23,712 nucleotides of DNA from positions 1-23,712 of the IMG/VR virus record IMGVR_UViG_3300032278_002022; one strand, given 5' to 3'. Source of the DNA: a virus. A model generated the notes under the pieces. It was given only the letters and a program-made list of their open reading frames with translations. It ran no database searches and was not told the DNA's origin. The position numbers were made by a program, and so were the translations under genes. Below are positions 7,275-14,853 of this stretch, in pieces (the first letter of the stretch is position 1; each line of letters opens with the position of its first letter).

Positions 7275-8849
7275 TTATGCTATAATTGTAACCTGGTAAT
7301 CAAGTGTGGCAACAACGTCATCAGTTGTAATGTATCGTAATAATAATGTTTCGTCGCCAGCAGTAGAATCTTGGTGAGACATTTCTGCTGAAAGAGTTAC
7401 GCCAACATCTGCACCGCTTTCTGTAAATGTATCGTCATATTGTACACCGTTTGTTGATGCACTAACAACAAATTCACCTGTTCTATCTTTTGTTCCTCTT
7501 ACTATTTTATAAGTTATTTTTAAACCTTTTCCTGCTAATGCTGGATATTCGTTTATGGTGGCGGCCGACGATTGGTTGTTTGTTAAAGTTGCTTGTTTAA
7601 TTGCTTTTGTTGTTATTCCAATTCCTTGTAAGTCTGGAGCGGCATTTAAATTTGTACCGCCGTGTGCTATTCTTAAATCTGTTCTTTCAAAAAAGTCTAA
7701 TACCGAACTGCATTCATCTCTGTCATATTGTATTATAGGTACTTCACGAATTGATCCAACACCTTCAAAATTATTTGCTACCTCTAGTCCATACCAATTA
7801 CCTTGTGAAATAATATTTCTTATGTCTCCTGTAGCACCTTCAACCCAAATAGCTTGTTGTCCAATATTGCTCCAACTATTACCATTAAATTGAACATCTC
7901 TTGGACCTACTGTTAAACCATTTGCAGAACCATCAGTGTGTTCTCCAATTCTAGCACCGTAGTATCCAATTGTAAAATCACAATTAAGAAATTTTACATT
8001 TGTAACGTCGTAATCTAAATCAACTAATCTAGCAAATTTTGTAAACTGACATTGATCAAATATAATGTTAGAAGATTTGTGAGTATTTGTACTTCTAATT
8101 GTAACACCTTTTGAGTCAACCGCATCTACACCGTTCACCGCATATGTTCCTACAAATTTACAATTTCGTAGATACACGTAAGTTGCACAATCAATTGACA
8201 ATCCTGCTTTTGCTTCGCCATTATAAAAACAAATTCCTTCTATTTGAATTTGTGTAGGTGTAGTTGTAGTAATTGCTCCAAAGACATTTGTGTTGTTATC
8301 TTCTGTTACTGCCACAGGTGCGTTTCCACCTGCTTGATAAAATACAGTTTTGCCTGGACCTTCTCCTCTTAAATGTGCATAAGGTGGAATTTTAATAGAT
8401 CCTGATATGTTATAAGTTCCAGCTGGAAAAAATAAAATTCTTCTTGCTTGAACTTCTGCTTGATCTGTGTCCGAATATAATTCTTCTATTGCTAATTGTA
8501 TTGCTGTTAAGTCTGCTGTTGAACCATCTCCTACAGCACCAAAATCTTTTACAGATACATATTCATCTAATTTTGTTTGTAATGTTCTTGAAACAGTAAG
8601 ATTAGCACTTGGTGTTGCATCTCCGTCATAACCTTTATATTGATAAGTTAATGCGGTTGTAAATGCTGATGATCCAGCAGTCATAATTTCTGTATTGCCT
8701 ACTGCTGGTGCTCCATCGGCTACCGTGCCGTTTCCTATATATAATTTTTGATTGTCAACAGACCAACCTATTTCTCCAGCCGCTAATTGCGGAAGATCAG
8801 TAGCTTTTCCACGTCTGTGTTGTATTCTTGATATCTGTACTATTGGCAT
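7275..8849 (-). CDS. Tailspike/tail fibre with Mtd-like N-terminus and pectate-lyase beta-helix
   Basis: A 524-residue receptor-binding protein candidate. Residues 4-42 (QHRRGKATDLPQLAAGEIGW and LYIGNG) match the short virion-attachment module seen at the N-terminus of Mtd-like and many marine phage tail fibres. Residues 97-120 (EYVSVKDFGAVGDGSTADLT) are the classic opening of the pectate lyase superfamily 3 right-handed beta-helix, followed by FPAGTYNISGSIKIP and repeated short strands through about 370. The last 130 residues form a separate beta-rich, Thr-rich domain, possibly for trimerisation or receptor contact. CATAAATA lies eight bases before the ATG. The downstream SGNH-like protein is probably cotranscribed. 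The enzymatic specificity of the helix cannot be read from sequence. Confidence 0.85.
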   Translation of the reverse strand: MPIVQISRIQHRRGKATDLPQLAAGEIGWSVDNQKLYIGNGTVADGAPAVGNTEIMTAGSSAFTTALTYQYKGYDGDATPSANLTVSRTLQTKLDEYVSVKDFGAVGDGSTADLTAIQLAIEELYSDTDQAEVQARRILFFPAGTYNISGSIKIPPYAHLRGEGPGKTVFYQAGGNAPVAVTEDNNTNVFGAITTTTPTQIQIEGICFYNGEAKAGLSIDCATYVYLRNCKFVGTYAVNGVDAVDSKGVTIRSTNTHKSSNIIFDQCQFTKFARLVDLDYDVTNVKFLNCDFTIGYYGARIGEHTDGSANGLTVGPRDVQFNGNSWSNIGQQAIWVEGATGDIRNIISQGNWYGLEVANNFEGVGSIREVPIIQYDRDECSSVLDFFERTDLRIAHGGTNLNAAPDLQGIGITTKAIKQATLTNNQSSAATINEYPALAGKGLKITYKIVRGTKDRTGEFVVSASTNGVQYDDTFTESGADVGVTLSAEMSHQDSTAGDETLLLRYITTDDVVATLDYQVTIIA

Positions 8850-8857
8850 ATTAAGTA

Positions 8858-8865
8858 TATTTATG
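8858..8865 (-). promoter_or_regulatory. Late promoter CATAAATA before tailspike gene
   Basis: A 7 of 8 match to TATAAATA, eight bases before the ATG at 8849, overlapping the stop codon of the upstream radical SAM gene. Confidence 0.55.
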
Positions 8866-10036
8866 TCCAGGATGGATTGAACGTTTTAACAAAATTTGTG
8901 CTTCTAATTGAGTCTAGCATTTTAACATATTCTTTAAATCTATTATGTAGAGCAGGATTAAATTTATAAGTATTTGCCCATTTTTGTATTGCATTTTTTT
9001 GTTTAAATGTACATAAATTAAGCCATGTTTTGAAGTTATCTACATCTTTTTCTGATGCAGAATGTATTGTTAGATGTCCGGAGCCATCAACAGATCCAGG
9101 ATATATTTCACCTAAATTTATATTAATGTTATTGTCATTTGCAAATGCTACAACATCTTTAATAGTAAAAAGAGAGGTGTGTTGAAATATGTAATGAATG
9201 TATACCTTTATATTGTTAAATTTTTTAAGTTTCTCAAAATTTTCAGATATAGTGCTCCATTTACTACCGTTTCTCAAATAATCATTGTGTGGACCAACTC
9301 CATCGATACTTGCATCTATTGTAATATGATTAAATTTTTTTAGTGCATTTAATACTCTATCATTAATACGTGTCATATTAGTATTAAATGTAAGAATAGT
9401 TTTTGGATCCATGGCATTTAATACTTCAACTAACATTGGACTTATAAAAGGTTCACCACCTCCAAAGTTTATTCCACGAGCTTTTGATACAACATCTAAC
9501 ATTATTTCTTTATTGTGATCGTATGCATACCAGTCATGAGGAGTATTTGGATCTCCCCAAGTTTGTTCTATACCCAAGTCTTTATATTTTTTTTCATTCA
9601 TTTTATATTCAGCTAATATACTGCTACTAGCATAAGGACCACACATGATACATTTTAAATTACAATAATTACCAAGTCTTAATTCAACGTGTGAAGGATA
9701 TTCTTTATTGTTCCAATTGTTTTTTATATTTTCAAATGTACTTTGAGTTTTTTTATTTGTTACAATTCTATGATGTCCTAGGTCGGGATTGTTTTCTTTG
9801 CTTATACAATATTCACAACCAGGATCTATTTCACCATTAAGCATTTTTTTTCTTAATGGTTCTAATCCTTTCTCCCACCAGTCTTTGAACATTTTAGTAT
9901 TTTTAGCATTTAATTTGTAAGGAGCAAGTTTTGATTTATCAGTCATAAACTCACAGCAAGGAGCCAACGTGCCATCAGTATCTATTACTGCTGTTTTAAA
10001 AGGTGCACTGCAAAATTTATTTGGTTGACTAGACAT
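8861..10036 (-). CDS. Radical SAM protein with N-terminal auxiliary Cys domain
   Basis: A 391-residue enzyme. The radical SAM cluster motif CNLKCIMC (C125, C129, C132) binds the 4Fe-4S cluster and SAM; FGGGEPF (191-197) is the GGE motif that contacts SAM, and TIDASIDG is a conserved barrel strand. A separate N-terminal region holds five Cys: C9, then APCC (27-28), then GCEYC (74-77). This resembles half of a SPASM/twitch auxiliary cluster domain placed before the barrel. The frame could open at a TTG at 10042, but ATG at 10036 follows a GTTAAATA motif by six bases and starts the homologous region. It shares this layout with the gene at 12569. The substrate is unknown; SPASM/twitch relatives usually modify peptides or carbon-linked scaffolds. 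Confidence 0.88.
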   Translation of the reverse strand: MSSQPNKFCSAPFKTAVIDTDGTLAPCCEFMTDKSKLAPYKLNAKNTKMFKDWWEKGLEPLRKKMLNGEIDPGCEYCISKENNPDLGHHRIVTNKKTQSTFENIKNNWNNKEYPSHVELRLGNYCNLKCIMCGPYASSSILAEYKMNEKKYKDLGIEQTWGDPNTPHDWYAYDHNKEIMLDVVSKARGINFGGGEPFISPMLVEVLNAMDPKTILTFNTNMTRINDRVLNALKKFNHITIDASIDGVGPHNDYLRNGSKWSTISENFEKLKKFNNIKVYIHYIFQHTSLFTIKDVVAFANDNNININLGEIYPGSVDGSGHLTIHSASEKDVDNFKTWLNLCTFKQKNAIQKWANTYKFNPALHNRFKEYVKMLDSIRSTNFVKTFNPSWT

Positions 10037-10042
10037 CAACAA

Positions 10043-10050
10043 TATTTAAC
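10043..10050 (-). promoter_or_regulatory. Late-promoter-like GTTAAATA
   Basis: Six bases before the ATG at 10036, reaching the last base of the exonuclease gene; 6 of 8 match to the late consensus. Confidence 0.4.
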
Positions 10051-10754
10051 TAAAGTATTTTTTGGTAATATTCTTCTAGTTTAGTATACCACTTACCAAC
10101 CCATTGATCGTAATTGTCTATTTCAAATGTTTGATATTCGTTGTTTTGTGTGCAAATAAAAATTCTACCCGATTTAATTTGCGTATCGTATTGTTTATTG
10201 TGTGCTTCAGAATATGCAACTAATTGAAGATAATAATCTTCTACCCATTCTTTCTTTTTTAATTTTCTAGATTGTTTAAAATCCATTATAGCAGGTGCAC
10301 CTTTGTATACACCAACCAAGTCAGTTGTTCCTGCATATAATTCTGGGTAGTGTAAAGAAACTTCTGATCCCCAAACTTCACTAACATCTTTTAATCCATT
10401 ATCGATAATAACGTTAGCCATCGCGTGTGCTTTTTGATGTATAAGATTTGATCCAGGTTTTCTTTCAATACCTTTTACGTGTTTCTCTAAAGAGTTGTGC
10501 ATCACTGTTCCAATGTTTGCAGATTCTTGTGTAATTTGTTGTGCTTTTGCTTCACCTATTCTTTTTCGCCATGCGTGTAAATGTCTCATATCTTTTGTAG
10601 CAGATAGCACAGTGGTCACTGAAGGGATAGTTCTTCCGTCAGGAGTCTCGTAATGTCTATTACCATTTTTCATAGTTTTAGAAAGACTACTATAAGGATA
10701 TTTTTGTATATATGCTATGCCTTTACTTTTTAATACGTCTTCAGATATTTTCAT
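10050..10754 (-). CDS. PD-(D/E)XK exonuclease (MGME1/Cas4/RecB-like)
   Basis: A 234-residue nuclease of the PD-(D/E)XK superfamily. Visible elements in order: GTVMHNSLEKH (82-92), the N-terminal His-containing helix; a Glu at 131; AGTTDLVG (141-148) with the first catalytic Asp D145; MDFKQS (157-162), the D-x-K catalytic pair D158 and K160; and QLVAYSEA (177-184), the Q-x3-Y motif of RecB/Cas4-type enzymes. It probably degrades or processes single-stranded DNA ends during replication or recombination, as in relatives found in T4-like marine phages. No Fe-S cysteines of Cas4 are present, so it is nearer the MGME1-type exonucleases. It overlaps the upstream SGNH gene by 14 bases, and both genes begin with almost the same 19 bases. 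Confidence 0.85.
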   Translation of the reverse strand: MKISEDVLKSKGIAYIQKYPYSSLSKTMKNGNRHYETPDGRTIPSVTTVLSATKDMRHLHAWRKRIGEAKAQQITQESANIGTVMHNSLEKHVKGIERKPGSNLIHQKAHAMANVIIDNGLKDVSEVWGSEVSLHYPELYAGTTDLVGVYKGAPAIMDFKQSRKLKKKEWVEDYYLQLVAYSEAHNKQYDTQIKSGRIFICTQNNEYQTFEIDNYDQWVGKWYTKLEEYYQKIL

Positions 10755-11532
10755 TTAAAACTTTAATTATTTTTTCTGCTAATTCATTATGTGCTTTTTG
10801 ATTTACGTGTCCACCAGGACAAAAATAAGGTGCATCCATATTTTGAACCTGTGGAAAACAAATAGTTTTTGAATCTAAATCGTCGATACTTTTTACAATC
10901 ATATTGGGTACATTTTGTATACTTTTAATTTCATTAAATGTGCCATTATTAATTAACCACCAATCAATAACATTTTTATGATTTTTTATATATGATATTA
11001 ATGTTATAAAAGTATTGTACCAAGTAACTAAATTGCTGTAATCAGTGTTGTGTGAAACTTTAAATTTAAAATAGTCTGTTGCGAATTCCATATCACCATA
11101 CATTTTATTAAAATATTTTGTACCTAGGTGTGTTGCATTAATGTCTTTCCATTTACCATTTAAATATTCACACCAACGTTCTATTCCAGTAGGCTGTAAA
11201 AATATAATAATTTTTTTGTCTGTATTTTCTAATAAAGAGATAATGTTTCTTAACATTGATTGAAAACTGATTCCAGCAGTTCCATGGTTAGTTCCTCCCA
11301 TTATACCAGCATAGGATTTTTGTTTTTGTTTTATAATATGTTGGTCGTATTCTTGTCCTGTAAGTTTACTCCAAATTTTAGGATTTGTTTCAAACCAAGT
11401 TGAATTGAGTAATTCCTTGTAGTTACAATAAGCAGGATAGTTATCATAATATTGATAATCTAATAGCTCGTCACCAGCAGTGAAACTATCCCCAAAAAAA
11501 TGCATTTGGTAATCATCTTTGGATATTTTCAT
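10741..11532 (-). CDS. SGNH/GDSL hydrolase family protein
   Basis: A 263-residue protein with recognisable SGNH blocks. Block I is FFGDSFTAGDE (12-22), with nucleophile S16. A Gly/Asn segment GGTNHGTAG (79-87) could form the oxyanion hole. Block V is CPGGHVNQKAHNEL (238-251) with the catalytic His H242. Such enzymes are esterases, often acetyl-polysaccharide deacetylases. No signal peptide or transmembrane helix is seen, so it would act in the cytoplasm or as a virion part. It is the first gene of the minus-strand run, divergent from the radical SAM cassette with only 20 bases between start codons. It overlaps the exonuclease gene by 14 bases. The substrate is unknown; acting on a sugar modified by the nearby enzymes is a speculation. 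Confidence 0.75.
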   Translation of the reverse strand: MKISKDDYQMHFFGDSFTAGDELLDYQYYDNYPAYCNYKELLNSTWFETNPKIWSKLTGQEYDQHIIKQKQKSYAGIMGGTNHGTAGISFQSMLRNIISLLENTDKKIIIFLQPTGIERWCEYLNGKWKDINATHLGTKYFNKMYGDMEFATDYFKFKVSHNTDYSNLVTWYNTFITLISYIKNHKNVIDWWLINNGTFNEIKSIQNVPNMIVKSIDDLDSKTICFPQVQNMDAPYFCPGGHVNQKAHNELAEKIIKVLNENI

Positions 11533-11533
11533 A

Positions 11534-11547
11534 TGTATAATTATACA
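11534..11547. promoter_or_regulatory. Perfect 14-bp palindrome forming two overlapping TATAAT boxes
   Basis: TGTATAATTATACA lies in the 20-base space between divergent start codons (11532 minus, 11553 plus). It contains TATAAT on both strands (plus 11536-11541, minus 11545-11540). On the minus strand a TTGTAA at 11563-11568 sits 17 bases upstream as a -35, inside the first codons of the plus-strand gene. Both transcripts would be leaderless or nearly so. It could also be an operator. Confidence 0.55.
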
Positions 11548-11552
11548 ATATA

Positions 11553-12569
11553 ATGCCTTATATTACAATAGACAATCTTACGAGCATAATGGCCGAGATG
11601 TCTGATTATTGCAACGCCGCTTGTCCTATGTGTAATAGATATGATTGGAATTTAAATTTAATAAAAGAAATTACCAATACTCATCACACTACTTTAGATT
11701 TTGTTAAACAGAGGATTGGCGAAGAAGTTATATCTAAACTAGAAGGTTGGGTATGCCAAGGAACTTATGGTGATGCATTAATGAATCCTGAAACAATAGA
11801 TATATTCAAATATTTAAAAGAAGTAAATCCTAATATAAACATAGGAATGATAACAAATGGTGGAGCAAGGAGTGTAGATTTTTGGAAAACATTGGCTGAA
11901 CTTAACGTAAATGTAACGTTCAGCATCGACGGACTAGAAGACACTAATCATCTTTACAGAAGGAATGTCAAATGGGACCGTTTAATGAAAAATGTAAATG
12001 CTTTTATTAGTAATGGAGGTAATGCTATATGGAGTTTTTTAGTTTTTAAACATAATCAGAATCAGATAGAAGATGCTAAAAAGTTATCAAAAGAATTAGG
12101 GTTTAAAGATTTTGAATATGCGTTTAGTGAACGATGGCAGGATTTTAATAGTGAAGGAAAGTATAGAGATATTACATCACTTAAAGTAGATGATTATATT
12201 ATTGAAAAGCCAGAAGAACAGAGAAAAGAGTTTATTAGAACACAAGGAGAACTAACTAGGAGTAAAAATGTTTTTCAAACAGAAGATAAAAACGATTTTC
12301 ATACAAGAAAGATATCTTGCTGGGCGTGTCAACCAACTAAACGTGAAATATATCTTCGTGCAAATGGATACGTAAGTCCTTGTTGTATACTTGGCGATGT
12401 AGAAAGAAACGAGCCAAAGCAGTTAATAAAAGATTATAAAAAGATAAATCTGCACCATACAGATCTAAAAACTATTTTAGAAGGAGACTTTTTTAGAGAT
12501 ATAAGTGATGGCATAAATGGTGGAGAAAAAAGATTACAAGGGTGTTATCACGCCTGTGGAGTGAAATAA
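11553..12569 (+). CDS. Radical SAM/SPASM-like protein, cassette gene 1
   Basis: A 338-residue enzyme. The cluster motif CNAACPMC (C20, C24, C27) is near the N-terminus, so the barrel starts at once. The usual GGE position reads GTYGDALMNP (70-79), with Gly-Asp in place of Gly-Glu. TFSIDGLEDTNHLYRRN (122-138) is the conserved barrel strand and substrate loop. The C-terminus has a SPASM-like auxiliary cluster set: C256, C259, C277, C278, C331 and C335, around NGYVSPCCILGD. It is a clear paralogue of the gene at 13867. Its stop overlaps the next ATG (TAATG). SPASM enzymes mostly act on peptides or proteins, some on other scaffolds; the substrate here is unknown. Confidence 0.88.
   Translation: MPYITIDNLTSIMAEMSDYCNAACPMCNRYDWNLNLIKEITNTHHTTLDFVKQRIGEEVISKLEGWVCQGTYGDALMNPETIDIFKYLKEVNPNINIGMITNGGARSVDFWKTLAELNVNVTFSIDGLEDTNHLYRRNVKWDRLMKNVNAFISNGGNAIWSFLVFKHNQNQIEDAKKLSKELGFKDFEYAFSERWQDFNSEGKYRDITSLKVDDYIIEKPEEQRKEFIRTQGELTRSKNVFQTEDKNDFHTRKISCWACQPTKREIYLRANGYVSPCCILGDVERNEPKQLIKDYKKINLHHTDLKTILEGDFFRDISDGINGGEKRLQGCYHACGVK
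11935..11977 (+). repeat. Near-identical 43-bp tract shared with 14249-14291 (copy 1)
   Basis: It matches the second copy at 41 of 43 positions with an uninterrupted identical run of 26 bases (11943-11968). The tract encodes the EDTNHLYRRNVKWD region of the two radical SAM paralogues, which are much more divergent on either side. Confidence 0.85.
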
Positions 12570-13870
12570 TGGGTATATCAAAGCAACCGCCAAAACCATT
12601 TCCTATTAAAAAAGGATTACCATGTCAGTTGAAATGGACTCACTCGACAATATATCTTACTGATGGCCTTAGTGCAAGTTGTCATAGAGTACAAGGTGAT
12701 CCACTTGAAATGAGAAATGGTGAATTGAATTTTCATAATTTACCAGCCAAACTTGAAGCAAGACGTAAAATGTTACGTGGTGAATGGCCAGGAAGAGGTT
12801 GTGAACATTGTAAGCATATTGAAGAAGCTGGTGGAACGTCAGATAGACAAGTTCATTTACATATGGAAGGTACGACTGCTCCACCAGAGTTAGATAATGA
12901 TTTAGAAGCAGTAGATGTTACTCCAAGACAACTAGAAGTGTATTGGGGAAATACTTGTAATCAAAAATGCATATATTGTGGTGCTCATTATAGTTCACAA
13001 ATACATCAAGAAGAAAAACGTTTTGGTTATTTTAATAAAGAAGGTGTGCGATTAGATGATACAGATTTTACTTTAAATCCAAATATAGAAAGAGATACTG
13101 AAAGATTATTTGCATGGTTTGAGAATAACATACACAAACTACACAAAGTTTTTGTATTAGGAGGAGAGCCATTTTTACAAAAAGAAACATTTAGATTTAT
13201 AGAATTTTTAGAGAAAAGAGAACTACCAGATTTAACTTTATGCTTTTTTAGTAATCACAATGTAGAACATGATAGATTTAAAAGCTGGGTAGGTAGATTA
13301 GATAAAATGGTTAAAGAAGGTAGACTAGATAAACTACAGATTATTGCATCATGTGATGCTTGGGGACCAGCAGGAGAGTATGTGCGTACAGGAATAGATT
13401 TACCTTTATTACAAAAGAATTTTGAATATGTGTTAAATGAAACAGAAACATTACAAGGAATAAATTCTGCATTAACAGTGACAGCAGTACCAGGTATGCC
13501 AGAAATGGTTAAAATGATAAACAACTGGTCAAAAGTTAGACCAGTGTATTGGAGTATGATGAAAGCTAGTCAATATGAGCTAGGAGAAAGACCATACTTG
13601 TATCCTGGAATATTTGGTAGAAAAATAAATGATATAGGGCTACAAGAAGCTGTTGATTTATTTGAAGTAAACCATAATGGGGAACCAGATTCAGTTAAAG
13701 TAAATCATAAAAAGTTTATGCAGGGTAACATAATTGAGTTTGAAAATAGAGAACCAAGTTTATTAAGACAAAAACAATTTAAAATATACTTAAAAGAATT
13801 AGATCGTAGACGTGGAACAGATTACACCAAGGTTTATCCACAAATTGCAGAATGGATAAAGGAATTATGA
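12569..13870 (+). CDS. Radical SAM protein with N-terminal auxiliary Cys domain, cassette gene 2
   Basis: A 433-residue enzyme with the cluster motif CNQKCIYC (C130, C134, C137) and a canonical GGE motif, VLGGEPF (196-202). An N-terminal domain carries C19, C38, C78 and C81 (GLPCQLKW, SASCHRV, GCEHCKH), the same layout as in the 391-residue protein at 8861: a leading Cys, a Cys after a DG(T/L) turn, a basic helix and a C-x2-C. This suggests an auxiliary Fe-S domain placed before the barrel. The open frame reaches back to 12542, but the ATG at 12569 overlaps the stop of gene 1 as TAATG and begins the natural sequence. It ends by overlapping gene 3 as ATGA. Placement between two paralogues implies joint action on one pathway. 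Confidence 0.88.
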   Translation: MGISKQPPKPFPIKKGLPCQLKWTHSTIYLTDGLSASCHRVQGDPLEMRNGELNFHNLPAKLEARRKMLRGEWPGRGCEHCKHIEEAGGTSDRQVHLHMEGTTAPPELDNDLEAVDVTPRQLEVYWGNTCNQKCIYCGAHYSSQIHQEEKRFGYFNKEGVRLDDTDFTLNPNIERDTERLFAWFENNIHKLHKVFVLGGEPFLQKETFRFIEFLEKRELPDLTLCFFSNHNVEHDRFKSWVGRLDKMVKEGRLDKLQIIASCDAWGPAGEYVRTGIDLPLLQKNFEYVLNETETLQGINSALTVTAVPGMPEMVKMINNWSKVRPVYWSMMKASQYELGERPYLYPGIFGRKINDIGLQEAVDLFEVNHNGEPDSVKVNHKKFMQGNIIEFENREPSLLRQKQFKIYLKELDRRRGTDYTKVYPQIAEWIKEL

Positions 13871-14853
13871 GTTATATAACAATAGACAATTTAAATGTTA
13901 TAAATGTAGAACTTACAGATTATTGTAATGCGGCTTGTCCAATGTGTTCAAGATTTAAATGGGACGGTAGTTTATACAAAGAAAAAGTAAATTCTAATCA
14001 TACATCACTATCTTTAATTAAAGATAAAATTTCAATTAAAGTAATTAAACAATTAAAAAAATTTTATTCAGTTGGTACGTTTGGAGATCCATTAATGAAT
14101 CCAGAGTGCTTTCAAATATACGAATGGATTAAATTGAATAATGATAATTGTAAATTAGAAATGCATTCTAATGGTGGTGGAAGGAGTATAAGTTTTTGGT
14201 CAGCATTAGGATCGCTTGGCGTAGGAGTTGTGTTTGGTCTCGATGGAATAGAAGATACTAATCATCTTTACAGAAGGAATGTTAAATGGGATAAGGTAAT
14301 GGAAAATGTTAAGGCTTTTATTAGTGCCGGAGGTAAAGCATATTGGAAGTTTTTAATCTTTAAGCATAATGAACATCAAATAGAAGAAGCTAGAGAGTTG
14401 TCTAAAAAATTAGGGTTTATAGAGTTTACTCCGGAGTATTCTGATCGTTGGAAAACATCTAATTGGGTAACAGGGGAAACTATTGATGTCAAAGACTGGA
14501 ATGGTATTGAGAAGCCAGAGTCTCAAAAAGTTGATCATAGAATAAAATCAGTACGAGTGTATGAAGAAGAAAAATTTAATTTACAAAAAAAATTAGTATG
14601 TCATATGGCATCAAACAACACTTATGAAATTTATATACGTGCTAATGGTTATGTACAGCCTTGCTGTATGTTAGGAGATATAGATGTACATGAATCGAAA
14701 AGATTAATAAAAGATTTTGATTTAGTAAATCTTAATAAAACATCATTAGAAGATATATTAAATGGAGACTTCTTTAAGTCTTTAGATAACGGTATTAATA
14801 AAGGTACGCCCGAAAGACTTAAGAATTGTTTTTATGCTTGTGGAATAAATTAA
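13867..14853 (+). CDS. Radical SAM/SPASM-like protein, cassette gene 3 (paralogue of gene 1)
   Basis: A 328-residue enzyme with the cluster motif CNAACPMC (C20, C24, C27), GTFGDPLMNP in place of the GGE motif, VFGLDGIEDTNHLYRRN in the barrel, and the C-terminal Cys set (VCHMAS, NGYVQPCCMLGD, NCFYACG). One Cys of the gene 1 pair C256/C259 is missing: VCHMA has a single Cys where gene 1 has CWAC, so the auxiliary cluster may be bound differently. An ATG at 13852 is in frame, but the ATG at 13867 has AAAGGA just before it, overlaps the previous stop as ATGA, and matches the start of gene 1 (YITIDNL). Its stop codon directly abuts the stop codon of the convergent gene at 14854. Confidence 0.88.
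   Translation: MSYITIDNLNVINVELTDYCNAACPMCSRFKWDGSLYKEKVNSNHTSLSLIKDKISIKVIKQLKKFYSVGTFGDPLMNPECFQIYEWIKLNNDNCKLEMHSNGGGRSISFWSALGSLGVGVVFGLDGIEDTNHLYRRNVKWDKVMENVKAFISAGGKAYWKFLIFKHNEHQIEEARELSKKLGFIEFTPEYSDRWKTSNWVTGETIDVKDWNGIEKPESQKVDHRIKSVRVYEEEKFNLQKKLVCHMASNNTYEIYIRANGYVQPCCMLGDIDVHESKRLIKDFDLVNLNKTSLEDILNGDFFKSLDNGINKGTPERLKNCFYACGIN
14249..14291 (+). repeat. Near-identical 43-bp tract shared with 11935-11977 (copy 2)
   Basis: Second copy of the tract, with identical 26-base core at 14257-14282. The two mismatches are synonymous C/T changes. Confidence 0.85.

Noticed and set aside
7275-8849. Diversity-generating retroelement target in the Mtd-like fibre
   Set aside because: The match is only to the N-terminal attachment module; no reverse transcriptase, template repeat or variable repeat is seen.
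10037-10042. TTG start of the radical SAM gene at 8861
   Set aside because: ATG at 10036 is closer to the motif GTTAAATA and begins the homologous segment.
12542-12568. Upstream ATG of radical SAM gene 2
   Set aside because: It lies wholly inside gene 1; the TAATG overlap at 12567-12571 explains initiation better.
13852-13866. Upstream ATG of radical SAM gene 3
   Set aside because: ATG at 13867 has an AAAGGA and matches the start of its paralogue.
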